64,000 nucleotides of DNA from Lepeophtheirus salmonis. Its lineage: Eukaryota; Arthropoda; Copepoda; Siphonostomatoida; Caligidae. The notes below the pieces were generated by a model. It saw only the letters and a program-made list of their open reading frames with translations. It had not been told where the DNA came from and did no database searches. Position numbers and translations under genes: made by a program. The stretch spans positions 29,403,886 to 29,467,885 of the forward strand of contig NC_052143.2 of the NCBI RefSeq assembly GCF_016086655.4, read 5' to 3'. Below, in pieces: positions 12,691-25,034 of the stretch (its first letter is position 1; each line of letters opens with the position of its first letter).

Positions 12691-13305
12691 GAGGTTTCTA
12701 GATCATTCTTTATCTGAGGGGGTATCCATTCCCCTTTTATATGTATTTAGCCAAAGCACCAAAAATTGTACGAAAGATAAAAATATAAAAAAAAATAAAG
12801 GGAAAGAAATAAGGGAGCGAATTTGGTTCTCTTGTATACTATGTATATGTCAAATAGAACCAATACAAAACGTTTTCACATCTTATTTTGTCACAATAGT
12901 AAAAATATTCATTCAAAAGAAGGGGAAAGAAAAAAAGAAGAAGAAAACCCTTCCCGATTTTCTTATGTCTGGTTATTCAGATTGTGATGAGCGAAGAGAA
13001 ATTAAGAGTGCTTGCATCAAAAAATGGCAACAATCATACTAGACAATATGTCAAAAAGGATTCCCGATAGTAGAAATCCTATGAGTGAAATAAAAATCTC
13101 GTTTAAAAGACATCAAATAACGCTATACACTACTTGTCAGCACTGATTGAATCGATTATAACTTCGAGATTCCAAATACTCACTTTTTCAATTATAATAA
13201 CAAATATAACTTCACTTTTCAGATTTGATTATATACCATTAAAGACTGGCACGTCTTCACTCCTCAAAAAATAAATATAATCAATAAGTTTGTCTATTTT
13301 TGAAC

Positions 13306-13431
13306 CCTTACATAAAATGCGTCTAAATCCCTGATCCATTGATTTTCAAAAACTATTCTTAGTATTTTTATACTCTAGAAAAGGGCACATATAAGGTATA
13401 AGTGTAGGTCTTTTTTTTTTTTTTTTTTTTA
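13306..13431 (+). repeat. Right copy of the direct repeat plus T-run
   Basis: This is the second copy of the 10395-10482 sequence (about 13306-13400), followed by a run of about 20 T at 13411-13431. The T-run could belong to the original target site or be the tail of another old minus-strand retroposon to the right, in which I recognise no coding sequence. Confidence 0.5.
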
Positions 13432-13989
13432 ATTATCTAGCTATTTTTTCTTCTAAAAATAATATTCGAAGCATAAGACATGATACAGTTTTTGTAATAG
13501 GATTAAAAACACTTGAGAAGAAAGCATAACATAAATAAAAACAATCTTTAACGTTCAATAAACGAAACAGAGGAAAGGTTGAGTGTGGGTATTATTATTA
13601 TTTCCCCACCTTTTCCCTCTTTCAAAATGATTATAACGTAATATACTCGTAAATTAATTATTGAAGAACTTATCCTATATTTTATCAAACGTATAAAGAA
13701 CAAATACATTTGTAATGACATCGAAAAAATGAAACGTCAAATAAGGGAGGAGGGTTATAAAAACCAGTAGATCTGATAGCCAAGTTACCATATGACTCGA
13801 GAGAAGAGAGGATCTTGACCCAGTTCTCATAAATAATTATTTATAAAGACCATAATTCAAAACGGTTGAAGCATCCTTCATTGTTCCTTAATGAAATCAT
13901 AGTCTTTATTATAGAGTCCACAGTCCGGTTGAAGTATAAAATACAGATAATTTTTGTGATGACTGCATCGGACCGTTGGAAAACGTTTA
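13432..13989. other. AT-rich stretch, no gene seen
   Basis: No recognised gene or repeat. Nothing here identifies the body of a retroposon that the T-run at 13411-13431 might terminate. Confidence 0.45.
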
Positions 13990-14710
13990 TAAAGAATGGG
14001 AAATTTTTTAAAAATCAGTAGATAGGTGCAACATGAACTGAATAAAAGGCAGCAAGAAGACCAAAAAACGACTTGTGAAATGCGGCTCGCCGGTACAAAA
14101 GGAAGTTGTTCTTGCATCGAATCGTAACTGGCGATGAAAATTGGGTTTATTTAAAGAATCCGAGCCGAAAAAGATCATATGTTGACCGTGGCAGAAGGCC
14201 AAACCGACCACAAGGCGATATCACTTCGGAAAGAAGGCAATGTTGTATGTGTTCTTGGACCAGTGTGGTGGCATATGCTTTGACTTTCTACAATCCGATC
14301 AAACCGTTAATGGTGATCGTTACCAACTACAATTGGCCGATTATAACCCTGCTATACGCCAAAAACGCCCAAAATATGAAACCAGGCAACAAAAGGAAAT
14401 TTTATTTGATGACAACGCAGCACTACATCGCTCTATAGCCACCACCTAGCTTGTTAAATCGTACAACTGGGAACCTCTCGCTCATGCAGCATACTAACCA
14501 GATCACCGGGAGCCTTCCGATTATCACTTGTTTGCATTGATGGCCACACATTCAATGATTTACACTTCGGTTCTCACGCTGAAGTCAATAAATTGATCGA
14601 TGCATGGTTTGCAGCCAAAGACGAACAATTTTTTTGGAAAGGGATCCATAAATTACCTAAAAGATGGGAAAAATGTCTGGCTAACGAAGGTGCATACTTT
14701 GAAAATTAAA
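13990..14710 (+). mobile_element. Mariner transposase remnant, catalytic half
   Basis: Blocks of a mariner catalytic domain occur in order on the plus strand: FLHRIVTGDENWVYLKNP (first aspartate, about 14108-14160), then FGKKAMLYVFLDQ, VNGDRYQLQLADYN and ILFDDNAALHRS (second aspartate, about 14400-14430). HAAY, a stop, then PSDYHLFA (third aspartate) lie at about 14480-14535. The tail AAKDEQFFWKGIHKLPKRW is at 14612-14670, and it ends at YFEN near 14705. The DD34D layout is clear, but frameshifts and stops kill it. The DNA-binding half upstream is not recognisable. Confidence 0.8.
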
Positions 14711-15389
14711 TTTGTAAATATTGTTATCATAATAAACGTTCAAAATTTTTTAAGAAATATCATTTCATATGCACATATATTGCTTGATATACCTAGCGTT
14801 TCAAAAGTGGTTGACTAACTATATAACGATGATTTAAGAAGTTTTGTAAAGTTACAATCAAGTTTTCCATTTATCTAAGCTGTAGCGGGATTTCTTAGCT
14901 ATCAAAAAGTATTGTGACATTGTTATCTGTTAATTACCAATAAAAATGGAAGCAAAATTTTTAGAGATTATCAAATAGGTTTGCGTCGCCCATAGCAAAT
15001 CTGACATTTTTAAGCGGCTGAAGTTTAACTGTACTACAGTGTACAAGGTCAAAAAGGTTGTGGAGAAAGGACTGTACCACTTCATTAAGATCAGTTGCAC
15101 AACGTTACTTGAAGCGCAATCAAAATAGTCAAAGACTTTTCGAACACTCGGTATAAACCCCGTATGATTACGTCATATTTAATCATTAATAATACTAGAT
15201 TGTTAAATAATGTATTGCGAAAGTCAGCATTTTGATTCTCTGAATCAAATAAAAATAATTAGTTCATACATATATAATAATACTACACATACATATGGCA
15301 TGACTTGCGTGTTTACAAAAATATCAAGTCCCTCTTTCAACATTATAAAAGATGGAAATCCAGGAAAAAAAATTAAAACATGATAAAAA
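14711..15389. other. AT-rich stretch, no gene seen
   Basis: A short phrase near 14990-15130 (GTTTGCGTCGCCCATAGCAA and following) could be a decayed transposase N-terminus. I could not place it in a family. Confidence 0.4.
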
Positions 15390-16620
15390 CCTTTTTTTTT
15401 TTTCTTGTTAAAAAGCATATATTTAATTTAAAAGCAATTTTAATATACAGTTATAATGTGCGTACATACAATGTATATACATCACAATCAGGCTAGTGCC
15501 CATCAAATTCTTACACCTTGATAGATAATCTTTCAACTTTGTTTTGTACTGAGTATGCCCCAAGGCCAAGGAAAATTCAATTTCATGCAGTAACCCATGT
15601 GTATAGCATATACCCCAGAAGTTGAAGAACATTTCAAATCATAATGTAATCACCACATTGTTACTACTAAAATAAAATAATAAAGGCAACACTTATATTT
15701 AAAAAAACATAAAACACACATCACTTCCAAATCAAAACATTAATTGAAAAATTTTTAAACTTAAATATAAGCACATTATAATGCAAATAAGCCCCTTTGT
15801 TAAAGTAAAAGTCAACCCACATAATGTCATTTCACGACAATTTTCGATTACTGTCAAAATCACAAACTTCTATAAAAACATCTCCAAAAAGACCAGTACC
15901 AATAAACTTCAAATGTCTTGCTTATTCCATTGGAGATCTTGGTAAAATCCCAATATACTTCTTTTACAGACTTCAAGGGCATCACTTCTTGTTATTAGAT
16001 GTACGGTAGATTCTGGTTCTTCTCTACTACCTACATGAGTAATCCTCCATCGAGCCCATCCTCTTTAGATGTGTGTCCAAGGGAATATATCCAGTCAAAA
16101 AACTTAATAACTATTGGATGTTCTTCTATCTTTATTTATTTTCCATTCCTCACAAAGACGATTAACAAAGTATTTTGTTTGCCGGAAACTTGAATCACCA
16201 CGCCACTCTTTCAAATAAACATAATTAATTTTGTTTCTTACTTCAATTTTTACTGTGACCAATGAGACTTCAAATATCGATTTCTCAGTCATTCTACATC
16301 CAATTTTAGCTAGTACATCCACATATGCGTTGCCCGTATTATTTTTATGGCCCTTTACCTATGACATGTTTACAGAACCTTTCAATCTGCCAATCTCTGG
16401 CAATATCCTTTCTTGCTGTGTAGTAAAGGTTTCTCTTTTTTTTTTTGACAGACAATCTATGACAGCCATACTATCAGTATAAAAAGCCACCGGACAACCT
16501 GAATGTTTTTCCATATCAACATAATCTTGCAAGCTTAAGAAATCCAACTATGCCTGAAGCACTATATTATAACATTTTAAATTTCCAAAACTGTCAAGAA
16601 TAGGTTTGTCCCCATATAAA
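15390..16620 (-). mobile_element. Non-LTR retrotransposon, 5'-truncated, second copy
   Basis: A T-run at 15391-15401 marks the poly(A) tail of a minus-strand copy related to 10483-12690. From the 5' side it shows NLKCYN (also in the first copy). RNase H follows at 16547-16359 with FYTDSMAVIDCL and continues in another frame at 16350-16290 with VKGHKNNTGNAYVDVLAK. A C-terminal cysteine-region remnant (KRMGSMEDYSC, EPESTVHLITRSDALEV) lies at about 16060-15970. The 3' untranslated part shares an ACCCATGTGTATAGC-like block with the first copy near 10580. Reverse transcriptase, endonuclease and gag are absent. Frames are broken. Confidence 0.72.
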
Positions 16621-17099
16621 ATACGTTTATATTTAAAGTTTAAAAAAATATAATGTTGGACTAGAGGGATCCTTATTGTTGTTGCAACCAAGATAGTTTG
16701 TTTTAGCTTTCTGTCAGGCCTTATTTAAGACTAAAAACTGATGTCCACTCTAGTTCAGTCTCAGTCCGGGCTGGTACATTCCTGTATATCAGTTCTAAAA
16801 CTTACAAAGTTCGGTCCTTGATGACGTTGCTCAACTTTATTGTTTCTTCTTTCTTTTTTTTCTTTTTTTTGTCTGTTCTAGTGCTGAGAGTCCGAATTTT
16901 GACTTCACTTCACTGGACTTCATTGAATAAAAAAGTACTGGCACAACATAGATAAATATTCATTCATTTTTAGTTCTTATCTCAGACTTCCTATTTGGCA
17001 TCTCGTGACAATTAAATAGCTTGAGTTAAGTGGGGGTATTGATTTCTGTATGTGGGAAAAGAGCGAATGGATGGGAAAATGAATGACGCAAAGGCTTAT
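16621..17099. other. Pyrimidine-rich stretch, no gene seen
   Basis: A T/C-rich run lies near 16843-16872. Several TCAGTCC/GGACTGG-like words cluster at 16740-16920, perhaps an old repeat. No coding signal. Confidence 0.4.
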
Positions 17100-17560
17100 A
17101 TTTTAATATCATATGAGAGGTAGATGTGGCCCTGGGTATGGCAACAGGACTCAGCACCCTACTATGTGTCCAAAATCTCTATGCAGTGGTTAACCGAGAA
17201 CTGTTATGACGTCGTAACCAAGGATTTGTGGCCTCCTAACTATCCCGACCTTAATCCCTTGGACTATTTTGTCTGGGGCTATGTCAAGAGATATACCAAC
17301 AGACATCCCCATAGCACCATCAAGGAGGTATTCGGCAACATGGACAATGATTTGGTCAGAAGAGCCTGCAGCCGGTTCAGAGGCCGTTTGAGGCCGTTAT
17401 TGATGCCAACGATAATTATATCGAATTAATGGCTACTCTATACCTATATGCTCGTCATAGTTTTGATTTTCAATAAAAAAGTTAAAAAATGTATATTCTA
17501 TGTTGTTTTTTGTAGAAAAATATTTTGGCGACAAGTTGATCCCCGCTCCCTGTACTTGAT
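17100..17560 (+). mobile_element. Tc1-like transposase, C-terminal half
   Basis: The plus strand shows VWQQDSAPYYVSK (second catalytic aspartate), then WLTENCYDVVTKDLWPP, NYPDLNPLDYFVWGYV (third acidic residue is Asp) and ACSRFRGRL. A small tandem duplication of GGCCGTTTGA/GGCCGTTATTG sequence near 17385-17402 shifts the frame; past it the usual ending, related to VIDANxNYIE, can be read. An end resembling GTTGATCCCCGCTCCCTGTA closes it near 17560. DNA-binding and first-aspartate parts are gone. Confidence 0.72.
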
Positions 17561-18496
17561 ACATGAGACGACCATGCCAATTTGAGTCAACGTATCAATA
17601 CTGGCGCACAAGGAAGCCAGAGTCACGCACTCACAAGCAAAAATTGAAAATACGTGCTCTGTGCCCAGATGTTTCCATCATGGCCACAATTAACACCCTG
17701 TTGCATCATTTTCGGTGAAAAGGAGTTGGTCGTTCACGTAGGTTTGCCAAGTCATGATGATGGATTCGTACGTAACTTTCTACTTTTTTTATTTTCCAAA
17801 ACAAGGAACGGATTACAGCAAAAAGAAGAAAGTGAGACTTCAACAAAGAAACGTACTTTCTTGTTTCTTTATTTTTTCAAAAGCCAGTTTTGTGAGATTC
17901 AATTATATTCCCTAATTTTCCCTGTGTTTCTTTATAAAAAGTGTCTATTTAAGAAACTTTTCCAGATGTCTCAAGAACGGAGGTGTACAGGGAAGGAACT
18001 CAACTTGCAACCTGAATAGTGTTTTTATTTCATAGTCTAAAGTTGTTATCATTATTATTTTAATCTTAAAGAGAGAACATATAAGTATAAAGTGATCATT
18101 ATTTTGTGGTTGAATTATCAGTGCAAGTCATTGTTAAACTTGGAGTAAAATTGAGGATCGACATCGAAGTAATTCCTACCTTTATTTTTACAAGATATCG
18201 AGCTGAATTTGCAATGATTTCTACCATCTCATAACTAATTGCAGCTTATATAGTTTATTCCAACTTTTTCATCATAATATATTAATAATAGTAATTTTTC
18301 AACATATTCAACGAAAGATTAATATTTTAAAATATAAAAAAATAAAACAATAAAAAACGGATTATTCATCAGTTACTTAATAACTCATGAAAGATTTAAA
18401 GGTAACAAAACGGAGTTATGATTGTAATTCCTTGCTGGACTTGTAGTAGAATTAAAAATCCACTTAAGAGTATTTGCAAGCGATATGTCTTTGCTT
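17561..18496. other. Unassigned stretch
   Basis: Plus-strand frame 17654-18019 (121 codons) crosses a GC-richer patch and then T/A-rich sequence. I recognise no domain and doubt it is coding. Confidence 0.4.
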
Positions 18497-19292
18497 TACT
18501 AAGTGTTCCATTAAAATATGAATACTTTGAATTTTAAAATCCAACATGATAGAATTTCAAAAAAATTAATGTAGCCGTCCTTAGAGGCAATGATGGCTTT
18601 CAGGTGGGTTGGAAAGCCGGGCACCGCTGCAAATGTAGTCTCTTGTCATGGTGTCCCAGTACTGGTTGATAGTAGCTCTATGTTTGGATGACGGACACTG
18701 CAGGCCTATATGGACCCATAGGTGGAGTCAAGGGAGTTAGTATCGGGGCTGTAGGGGGCCCAAAAGAGTTCAAAGGAACTTCAAATACTGGTTCAAAAGA
18801 GTTTTTAACGGACTAGAGATTATTTTTTTCCATAGTTAGTGTCAAAAGTGGCATCTCCATCATCAGAAGGATTTTTCAACCCACCTTTTTGATTGATCAC
18901 AGGACAGCCTGGTGTGAAACCCAGAGAGTTCTTACGTGGGTACTCATGTTCATGAAAGAATTGGCTATGGGCTGTTTTCTTTAACGCCTCCGTGTCAAGT
19001 TTAGCCTTTTCGGCAGAGCCTTTCTTCATTTCCAACATCTTGAACTTGTTGAAAGTGTAGACAGTGTTACTGGAGACGCCAAATTCCTTTGAGTATACGT
19101 ATGGAAATTCGTAGATCACGTTCACGTGTCAATTTCTCCGCTTTTACGTACGCTAGAGACCTCAGAGGGTTCCTTTCTTTTATAACTAATTATATATGCT
19201 TAAATATATCAAAATATGATTTTTTTTTAATTATTCAACCTTTATTAAGTGATGAATTAGTAACTGTTCAAATTTCAATTGACCATCCGGTA
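18497..19292 (-). mobile_element. Tc1-like family 1, complete-length non-autonomous copy
   Basis: Both ends match family 1. The right end near 19270-19292 is the inverse of a GGTGGTCCATTGAAATTTG-like TIR; the left end at 18497-18530 is the inverse of the family's 3' end. Minus-strand coding remnants run from 19125: EFPYVYSKEFGVSSNTVYT (first helix-turn-helix) and a STHVRTLGFHTRLS-like second helix-turn-helix. They then jump to the C-terminal tail (inverse of 18580-18760, ending like IIASKDGYIN). The part holding the first two catalytic aspartates is absent, at the same place as in the other family 1 copies. Confidence 0.7.
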
Positions 19293-20089
19293 TAAGGTGC
19301 AGGAAATATGTTTAATTCCTTCTTCTCACGGCTGATCGAAAAAAACGTCGCAAAAGAAATACTGTCCTCTGATGCATTCTTTAAATTGTATGGATTATCT
19401 TGTTGATTTTAGTTTTTTAATTTTTAGGAGTATGGTGTGTCCAATTTTTTATCTCTATATTTGTATGAAATATGTTGAAAAAGTGATAAGATTCTGCTAG
19501 TTTTTGTCCCTTTTTCTACAAATTACAAAAACATTTTGATATTTTACCGTTACTAATAGTTATTTTGTGTATCACTATATATCTCTGAGTTATGACTAAG
19601 CATTCAGATATTCTATCTACCTTGAGTTTCAACATATTTATTTGATGTACACATAAAAAAGTAAGAGTGTACAGATTGAAACATCTGTTCCTTTTGTTAT
19701 TTATTTATTTTTTCATATATACTCGTAGGAATATATATGAAAAAAAAAGAATGTGGCTATATCTTTAAAAATATTTGATTATTAAATTAATATCTAGGAA
19801 GTGTAAAATCAAATATTCATAGAACTACAAGAAATAGTTCAAGAACGAAGCAAACAAACATGACCAAAGGTTAAAGAAACATGACTTGAATTTGAATTGT
19901 ATTAGCTTTTTACTTATATAAAAATACAATATTTAACCTTCTAACACCATATTAGTAATATTTGATATATCAATTTTCGAGTGATTCATTTTAACTTTTT
20001 GACAACTATTTGGGTCAAAAACTCAATGATTACAATCGGAAATATATAACACTAGGTAACAAATGTTTGACTTTGTATTTAGAAAGTGT
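19293..20089. other. AT-rich stretch, no gene seen
   Basis: Homopolymer-rich, no coding signal or recognised repeat. Confidence 0.5.
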
Positions 20090-20420
20090 CTTCCTGATTG
20101 TTTTTACTTCAAAAAACTTATTTATGTTTTTGTAATCAACAGGAAGCAACATTTACTTACAATGAATATCTTTCATAGCTGAATGTATATATTTTTTGAA
20201 ACAAAAAACTGAAATTACTTTAAAATATAAATCTGTTTCGAGAATTAGTTTATGTTATATGTCTTGGCTATGCGGCAAGCTATGTTTTTCTAACAATTGT
20301 CATCAAAAATGAGAAACTTATTAGTTTTTCAAAGTAAATGTCCACTTTTTGCAATTTTCTTGGTCCATAAAGAATTTTCTTCGATTTGGAGAACGATACA
20401 AAAATAATTAAACGTTAAAT
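20090..20420 (+). repeat. Dispersed repeat family C, copy 1
   Basis: Noncoding sequence sharing ordered blocks with 25035-25470 and 21055-21480, for example CATCAAAAATGAGAAACTTA and AATGTCCACTTTTTGCAATT. A separate block at 20741-20800 (CAGATGGAGTAGCACTGAT ... TTACTCCATCT) also recurs at 25583-25640 and 39560-39625. Confidence 0.5.
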
Positions 20421-21054
20421 TTATAAAAAACTATAAAAAATATATCTCCGTTGTTATCCCAAATAAGGAGCCAAAATTTTCACTTTCCTAGACGTAAAAT
20501 TAATAGGGAAAATTCACTGAAAAAATTATCTATTACGGTCTTACGCCACTGACTCCTAAGTTTACTCGGTATTTGGGTTACAGTTGTCAATGTTTTGCTT
20601 ATTTTCTCATAATATATGTTCTCAACATTGATATGTTGAATTCGAATTAACCTCATTTTAAACTTTTGATAATTCCCAACTATCATTGAATAATTGTTAG
20701 TTCCATAATTTGGAAGAAAATTTTATGTTTCTATAATTGTTCAGATGGAGTAGCACTGATTAATATTGAGTAAACATTATTTTATAACAATTACTCCATC
20801 TAAACCAGGAACGACCGGGGTGAGAACCTATGCATATTGAGTTCATGAGAATAATTTGTCACGAGCGCATTGTTCATTAAGCTACGTCATTGGAAGAATT
20901 GGCATATTACTACCAACTGATTTTTGAACTTTATTTCCGTTTTTTGTATATGAGAGGCTGAGATATACAATAAAGTTAACCAAAACATATATAAAGAAAA
21001 TTTGTAAAAGCAATTAAAATGTAAATTAAATAGAACTACAAATATAGTATAAAA

Positions 21055-21480
21055 TATAGATTTTTCAAGCAACAGATCTTAAATAGCTTTTAAATCTGTT
21101 TTTTCACACATTACTAAGTACTATTTCGTTACTTTACTATGTTTTTTACCATTGTGATCAGAAATATTAAATTAAATATACTTTCAAACAAAAATCTGCT
21201 ATTTACATACAATGCATATTTTCCAATCCAGAAAAAGATACAGAAATAACTAAACTATTTTTTGAATCTGGAAACAAGTACTCAACAAATTATATATATA
21301 TATTTTTTTAATTAAGATTTTTCAAGGGCAAAAACCATGTGAAAGTTGAGGAAAAATCCAAAGTGTAGTCCATAAAACAAGAAATTTTATGCTACATAGT
21401 TCATTTTCCAGTTTCTTAAGGTAAAAGCAATCAAGACGACAAAATTTGAATCAATGAGCACAAAATAATAATAAAGATTA
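21055..21480 (+). repeat. Dispersed repeat family C, copy 2
   Basis: Shares the order AAGCAACAGATCTTA, TTTACCATTGTGATCAGAAA, AATCCAGAAAAAGATA and CATGTGAAAGTTGAGG-like blocks with 25035-25470. No coding potential. Confidence 0.5.
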
Positions 21481-22094
21481 AGGCAATAGGCCTACACAAA
21501 TCAAAGATGAGTTGGATTCATCTGCACAAAATGATTATTGAATTGAGTATACGACACTCTTTCTTAATCCTGCTTACAAACAAATTGATAAATCAACAAA
21601 CAAATTTGTGGACAAAAAATAACCCCTGTTTAACTGCTTTGGGAGATGTAGAAAGCACATAATATTTATTATATTTTGTAGTTATGATGATCGAATGAAT
21701 ATGTACAACATTAAGAATTGTTACATTGTTTCAATAATGACATATATGTATACGTACTCGTAAATATATATATATATTTACTATCGTGCAACCATCATTA
21801 AACAATTCCCAGTAATCACGGAACGTTATTACTATTCGTATTTAAAGATTCAGATTAATGGATGAAGAGGGAGGGACAGACAAATATACATAATGTTATG
21901 TGTGCACGAAAATATAAACACAATAATGAATAAGTTATGTATATTCCTCTTAGAGTATATGATCCATTGAGGACTTTCTTAATGTGACCAAATATATTTA
22001 CCTCCACACAAGAAGTGAAACAGAGAGAATTATTCCGAAACGGAATTGTTATATTTAAAAAAAATAATCAATTTTGGAACATTTTATTCATAAA
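21481..22094. other. AT-rich stretch with (TA)n runs
   Basis: A short TATATA run lies near 21763-21778. No gene or transposon recognised. Confidence 0.5.
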
Positions 22095-22530
22095 TAATAT
22101 GAAAGAACACCTAACTTACAATCTTAATCAATATAGCCGTCATTTGACATAACGGCGAAGAACTTTGCACATCAGTTATTTACAAAGCTCGGCTCTAGGT
22201 TGGCGGAAGCCCTGATGATGGTGGATATCAGTTGTTTCTTTGTTGTGTATCAAAATCCCAATAACTTCCCCTTGAGTGACCCCAAAAATACAAAAGTATG
22301 TGGCAGACAGGGCTGTTGGGAGACCAAGTGTCTTCTTCTTTAGGTTGTATGGGAAGATGTAGCACTGGGTCACACATTATACAGGATCAAAAGCCTTTAA
22401 ACCCTGACAAAGAATTCTCTTGTAGGCATTAAGTATTAATTCTTGCACCGCCAAGCGGCGCATGGTAGTCTGGCTGCTGTCAAATTCCTGAGATGTGTTG
22501 TATATTAGACGGAGGGGGCTGCATACAGGG
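22095..22530 (-). mobile_element. Tc1-like element with catalytic core deleted
   Basis: The minus strand starts with a helix-turn-helix remnant (SQTTMRRLAVQELILNAYKR, about 22500-22400). After a short link it passes directly to the C-terminal tail. Blocks there are GVTQGEV, then in another frame QLISTIIRASANLEPSFV and CAKFFAVMSNDGYID with a stop near 22130. The first and second catalytic aspartate blocks are missing. It therefore has the same overall plan as family 1 but belongs to another lineage. Confidence 0.65.
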
Positions 22531-22639
22531 TATAACAACGAAATCATGGGCTTCTGACCTATCTACTTTAAATTAACATAGTATGGTTATTTTTATAGAT
22601 TTATTCATAAACAAAAACTGAGCAGCAGATACAATTAGT

Positions 22640-22960
22640 GAAAATATAAATCAGTCAGTTTAGTCTCTATTGACCTCAATAACGACTTCCATTGGGGTCC
22701 TGCACCGTCTTCAGGACCTGAAAACTGGAGCCCGATCTAAATTCTTGCATTCCAGGACAATTGAGTAAATTAGGGACTTCTTAGTGGTGTGAGACCTATG
22801 ACTACCTTTTACTCTACGTAGCTTCAGACAAAACAGTCCATCGTATTCAGGTCGTGGGATCTAGGAAACCAGATATCCTGGGACATCCAGTCATAACATT
22901 GCTCCTAGTGACTATCTCGATTCATTTTGAAGGTGGTTATGGGGACAGAGTCCCGTTGCC
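22640..22960 (-). mobile_element. Tc1-like transposase, C-terminal fragment
   Basis: Minus-strand blocks DIWFPRSHDLNTMDCFVWSY (the usual SPDLNPMDYFVWS) and a TPMEVVIEV-like ending lie at about 22900-22660. It sits 110 bases from the element at 22095-22530 in the same orientation but is a different lineage. Stops are present. Confidence 0.6.
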
Positions 22961-23599
22961 AGATTCTTAAGCACTTGATCCTTACCGACTATGAAAAATG
23001 TATAACTTTACACGGTACCCTAAATACTGTAAATATTAAAAGAAAACTTATTTAGTTCATAAAGTTGTAGGGCTATCATTTTTTTTAGATTGTAGCAAAT
23101 AATTTATCAAACGTTAACAATGTTTTTTTTTTGTTTTTTTGTGATCCTACATTTATTAGAAAAAAAAGAGTGAACAGAAGACATAAACCATTTTTTGTGA
23201 TGGTAAAGTTTGTCTGTAGAGGTCATATTCAAATTACAAAATGATCTTATTTTGATCAAAAGAGGATCTTATTATAGGATTACTTTCACGCATGAGCTTG
23301 TATAATAAACATTCCCCTAGCCTTACTAACAATAATTATAAATAGGGTGTGTATAATTAACTTTATGTACATAATGTACCAAGTTTTTTTGTATTTTTAA
23401 CACAATATTATCCAAACAACAAAAATTAATGGACTGTTTCAATGTGGACCATTTTAAGTTTGATTAACTCTACAGGTTAGGCAGTAATGTGTGGACTGTT
23501 AATTAAAGTTAATTTTCTTATTAATATAGGAAGGTTTAGTAATTTTGTTATTGTTTTTTCGTTTTTTTTTTTGACATAGTGGTTCATCCTTCCATTGTG
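22961..23599. other. AT-rich stretch, no gene seen
   Basis: T-runs near 23125-23140 and 23556-23572. No coding signal. Confidence 0.5.
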
Positions 23600-23880
23600 C
23601 ATATACAAACTGAAATAAAAATTCCGTCATCTCATCATTTTGAATGAGCAAGAAGGCAAAAGACAGCAAATCTCAGATCTCCTCGACACTGAAGTTGAAT
23701 TGGCGACAAATATAGACATAGTGAATTTCTCCTGGAGACTGGTTTTCAAGATGGTGAAGATGAAAAATGATAAATAAGACCTCTCTAGAAAAGCAATAAG
23801 TGGATGGCACAATTTATGCAGAGATTCGGAGTTCTGATCCACCTTGGAGAAGACTTTAGCACATCAATGAATTATCTCCC
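23600..23880 (+). mobile_element. Possible Tc1-like N-terminal fragment
   Basis: Plus-strand pieces reading KRQQISDLLDTEVELAT and a ISRRTVFKMVKMK-like continuation resemble the first helix-turn-helix of Tc1-like transposases. No catalytic block follows. The minus-strand frame 23627-23842 is its shadow. Confidence 0.35.
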
Positions 23881-24662
23881 CTATGACTTTTGTGTAAGAG
23901 GCTCGAGAGTCCACGTTTTACTATCCAAGGCTATACATAATTAATTGTCAATTTTTAAATAGTTCTACTATTGAATGGGTAATAGTACAATAGTTGTTTA
24001 TGTAAAAAAAAAAATTATTAAATAAGTGTCAGCTTAGAGGGGAAGGACTTGGGCTCGAAAGATTAGAATCGATTCAATATTTTTAGGGAATGCAACTCAA
24101 CTTGGTCTCATAATCAAAAACTCATGATGTGACTTCAACTCGATAGCTAAGGCCTTCAATCCAACATGGACTTGCAAGTTATTTGAATAGCTTAACATAG
24201 GGTACTAAAGAGAAGAACTGGAAATTGTATTGATACGACTGTTGACTGCAGTCCTAAAATTTAATTCAATAGTCATGCATATTATGAGCAAAAGCATGAG
24301 ACTCGGTAGGGACTTGATGTATTCATACTTTTCCTTAAATTACCCTGGTACGGTATTAGTAAACTTGTAAAATATAGGCTCTTGAATTATGCAGACATAC
24401 TCCCTCACTCACTCGTATCGTCAATAATAATACTTATTAATAGAGTTGTAGAAAATATAATCAACCTGTATGCAAAAAAAATAAAAAAATGGTAATATTA
24501 ACGATTAGAAGAATGTTTTCAAGAGAACAGCTTAGTGACGTCTCATTGGATTAACTGTGATAGGTTATAAGATTACGAAAATAAATATAAATCCCACCTT
24601 ATATCTTGCGAGAATATATGCAAGTATTACTTCCATGATTGATTTTACTCTGAGTCCAACTA
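23881..24662. other. AT-rich stretch, no gene seen
   Basis: No coding signal. The block near 24442 (AATAGAGTTGTAGAAAATAT) is also seen upstream of the family D copy at 62196. Confidence 0.45.
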
Positions 24663-24790
24663 GAACTTTCACTTAAAACTCCCCGACAAATCATCAGTGT
24701 TACTTTCCACCTTTCATGAGCACATTCATATATGGTTACTATATACTTAGATCCTCTCTCTTCAATAAGTGAACTATAAGGAGAGTCAAT
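24663..24790 (+). repeat. Dispersed repeat family D, copy 2
   Basis: Contains CACTTAAAACTCCCCGACAA, ATCATCAGTGTTACTT, TTTCATGAGCACATTCAT, ATACTTAGATCCTCTCTCTT in the same order as 223-345 and 62196-62300. Confidence 0.5.
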
Positions 24791-25034
24791 TTGGAAAATA
24801 AAAAATACAGTCCAAATAGTGGACTACAAAGATTTTCCTCAAATAAAGTGACAATCCCCGTCGTGAACAATTACTTTCCAGAGATAAACGCTGAGGACGG
24901 GTTATAGAGATGGGAGCACTAGGTGAAGTGTACAGAGTTACAAGGAGACTATGCTTAAAAATAAATATGAAAATAAGAAATAATGTCTTGTATCATTGTT
25001 AGAACGAAAAAATTTCAGACCACCCTCGTAAATA

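Noticed and set aside
12689..13042. 117-codon plus-strand ORF with Lys-rich runs
   Set aside because: Low-complexity, A-rich, no domain; it lies at the 5' side of a minus-strand retroelement.
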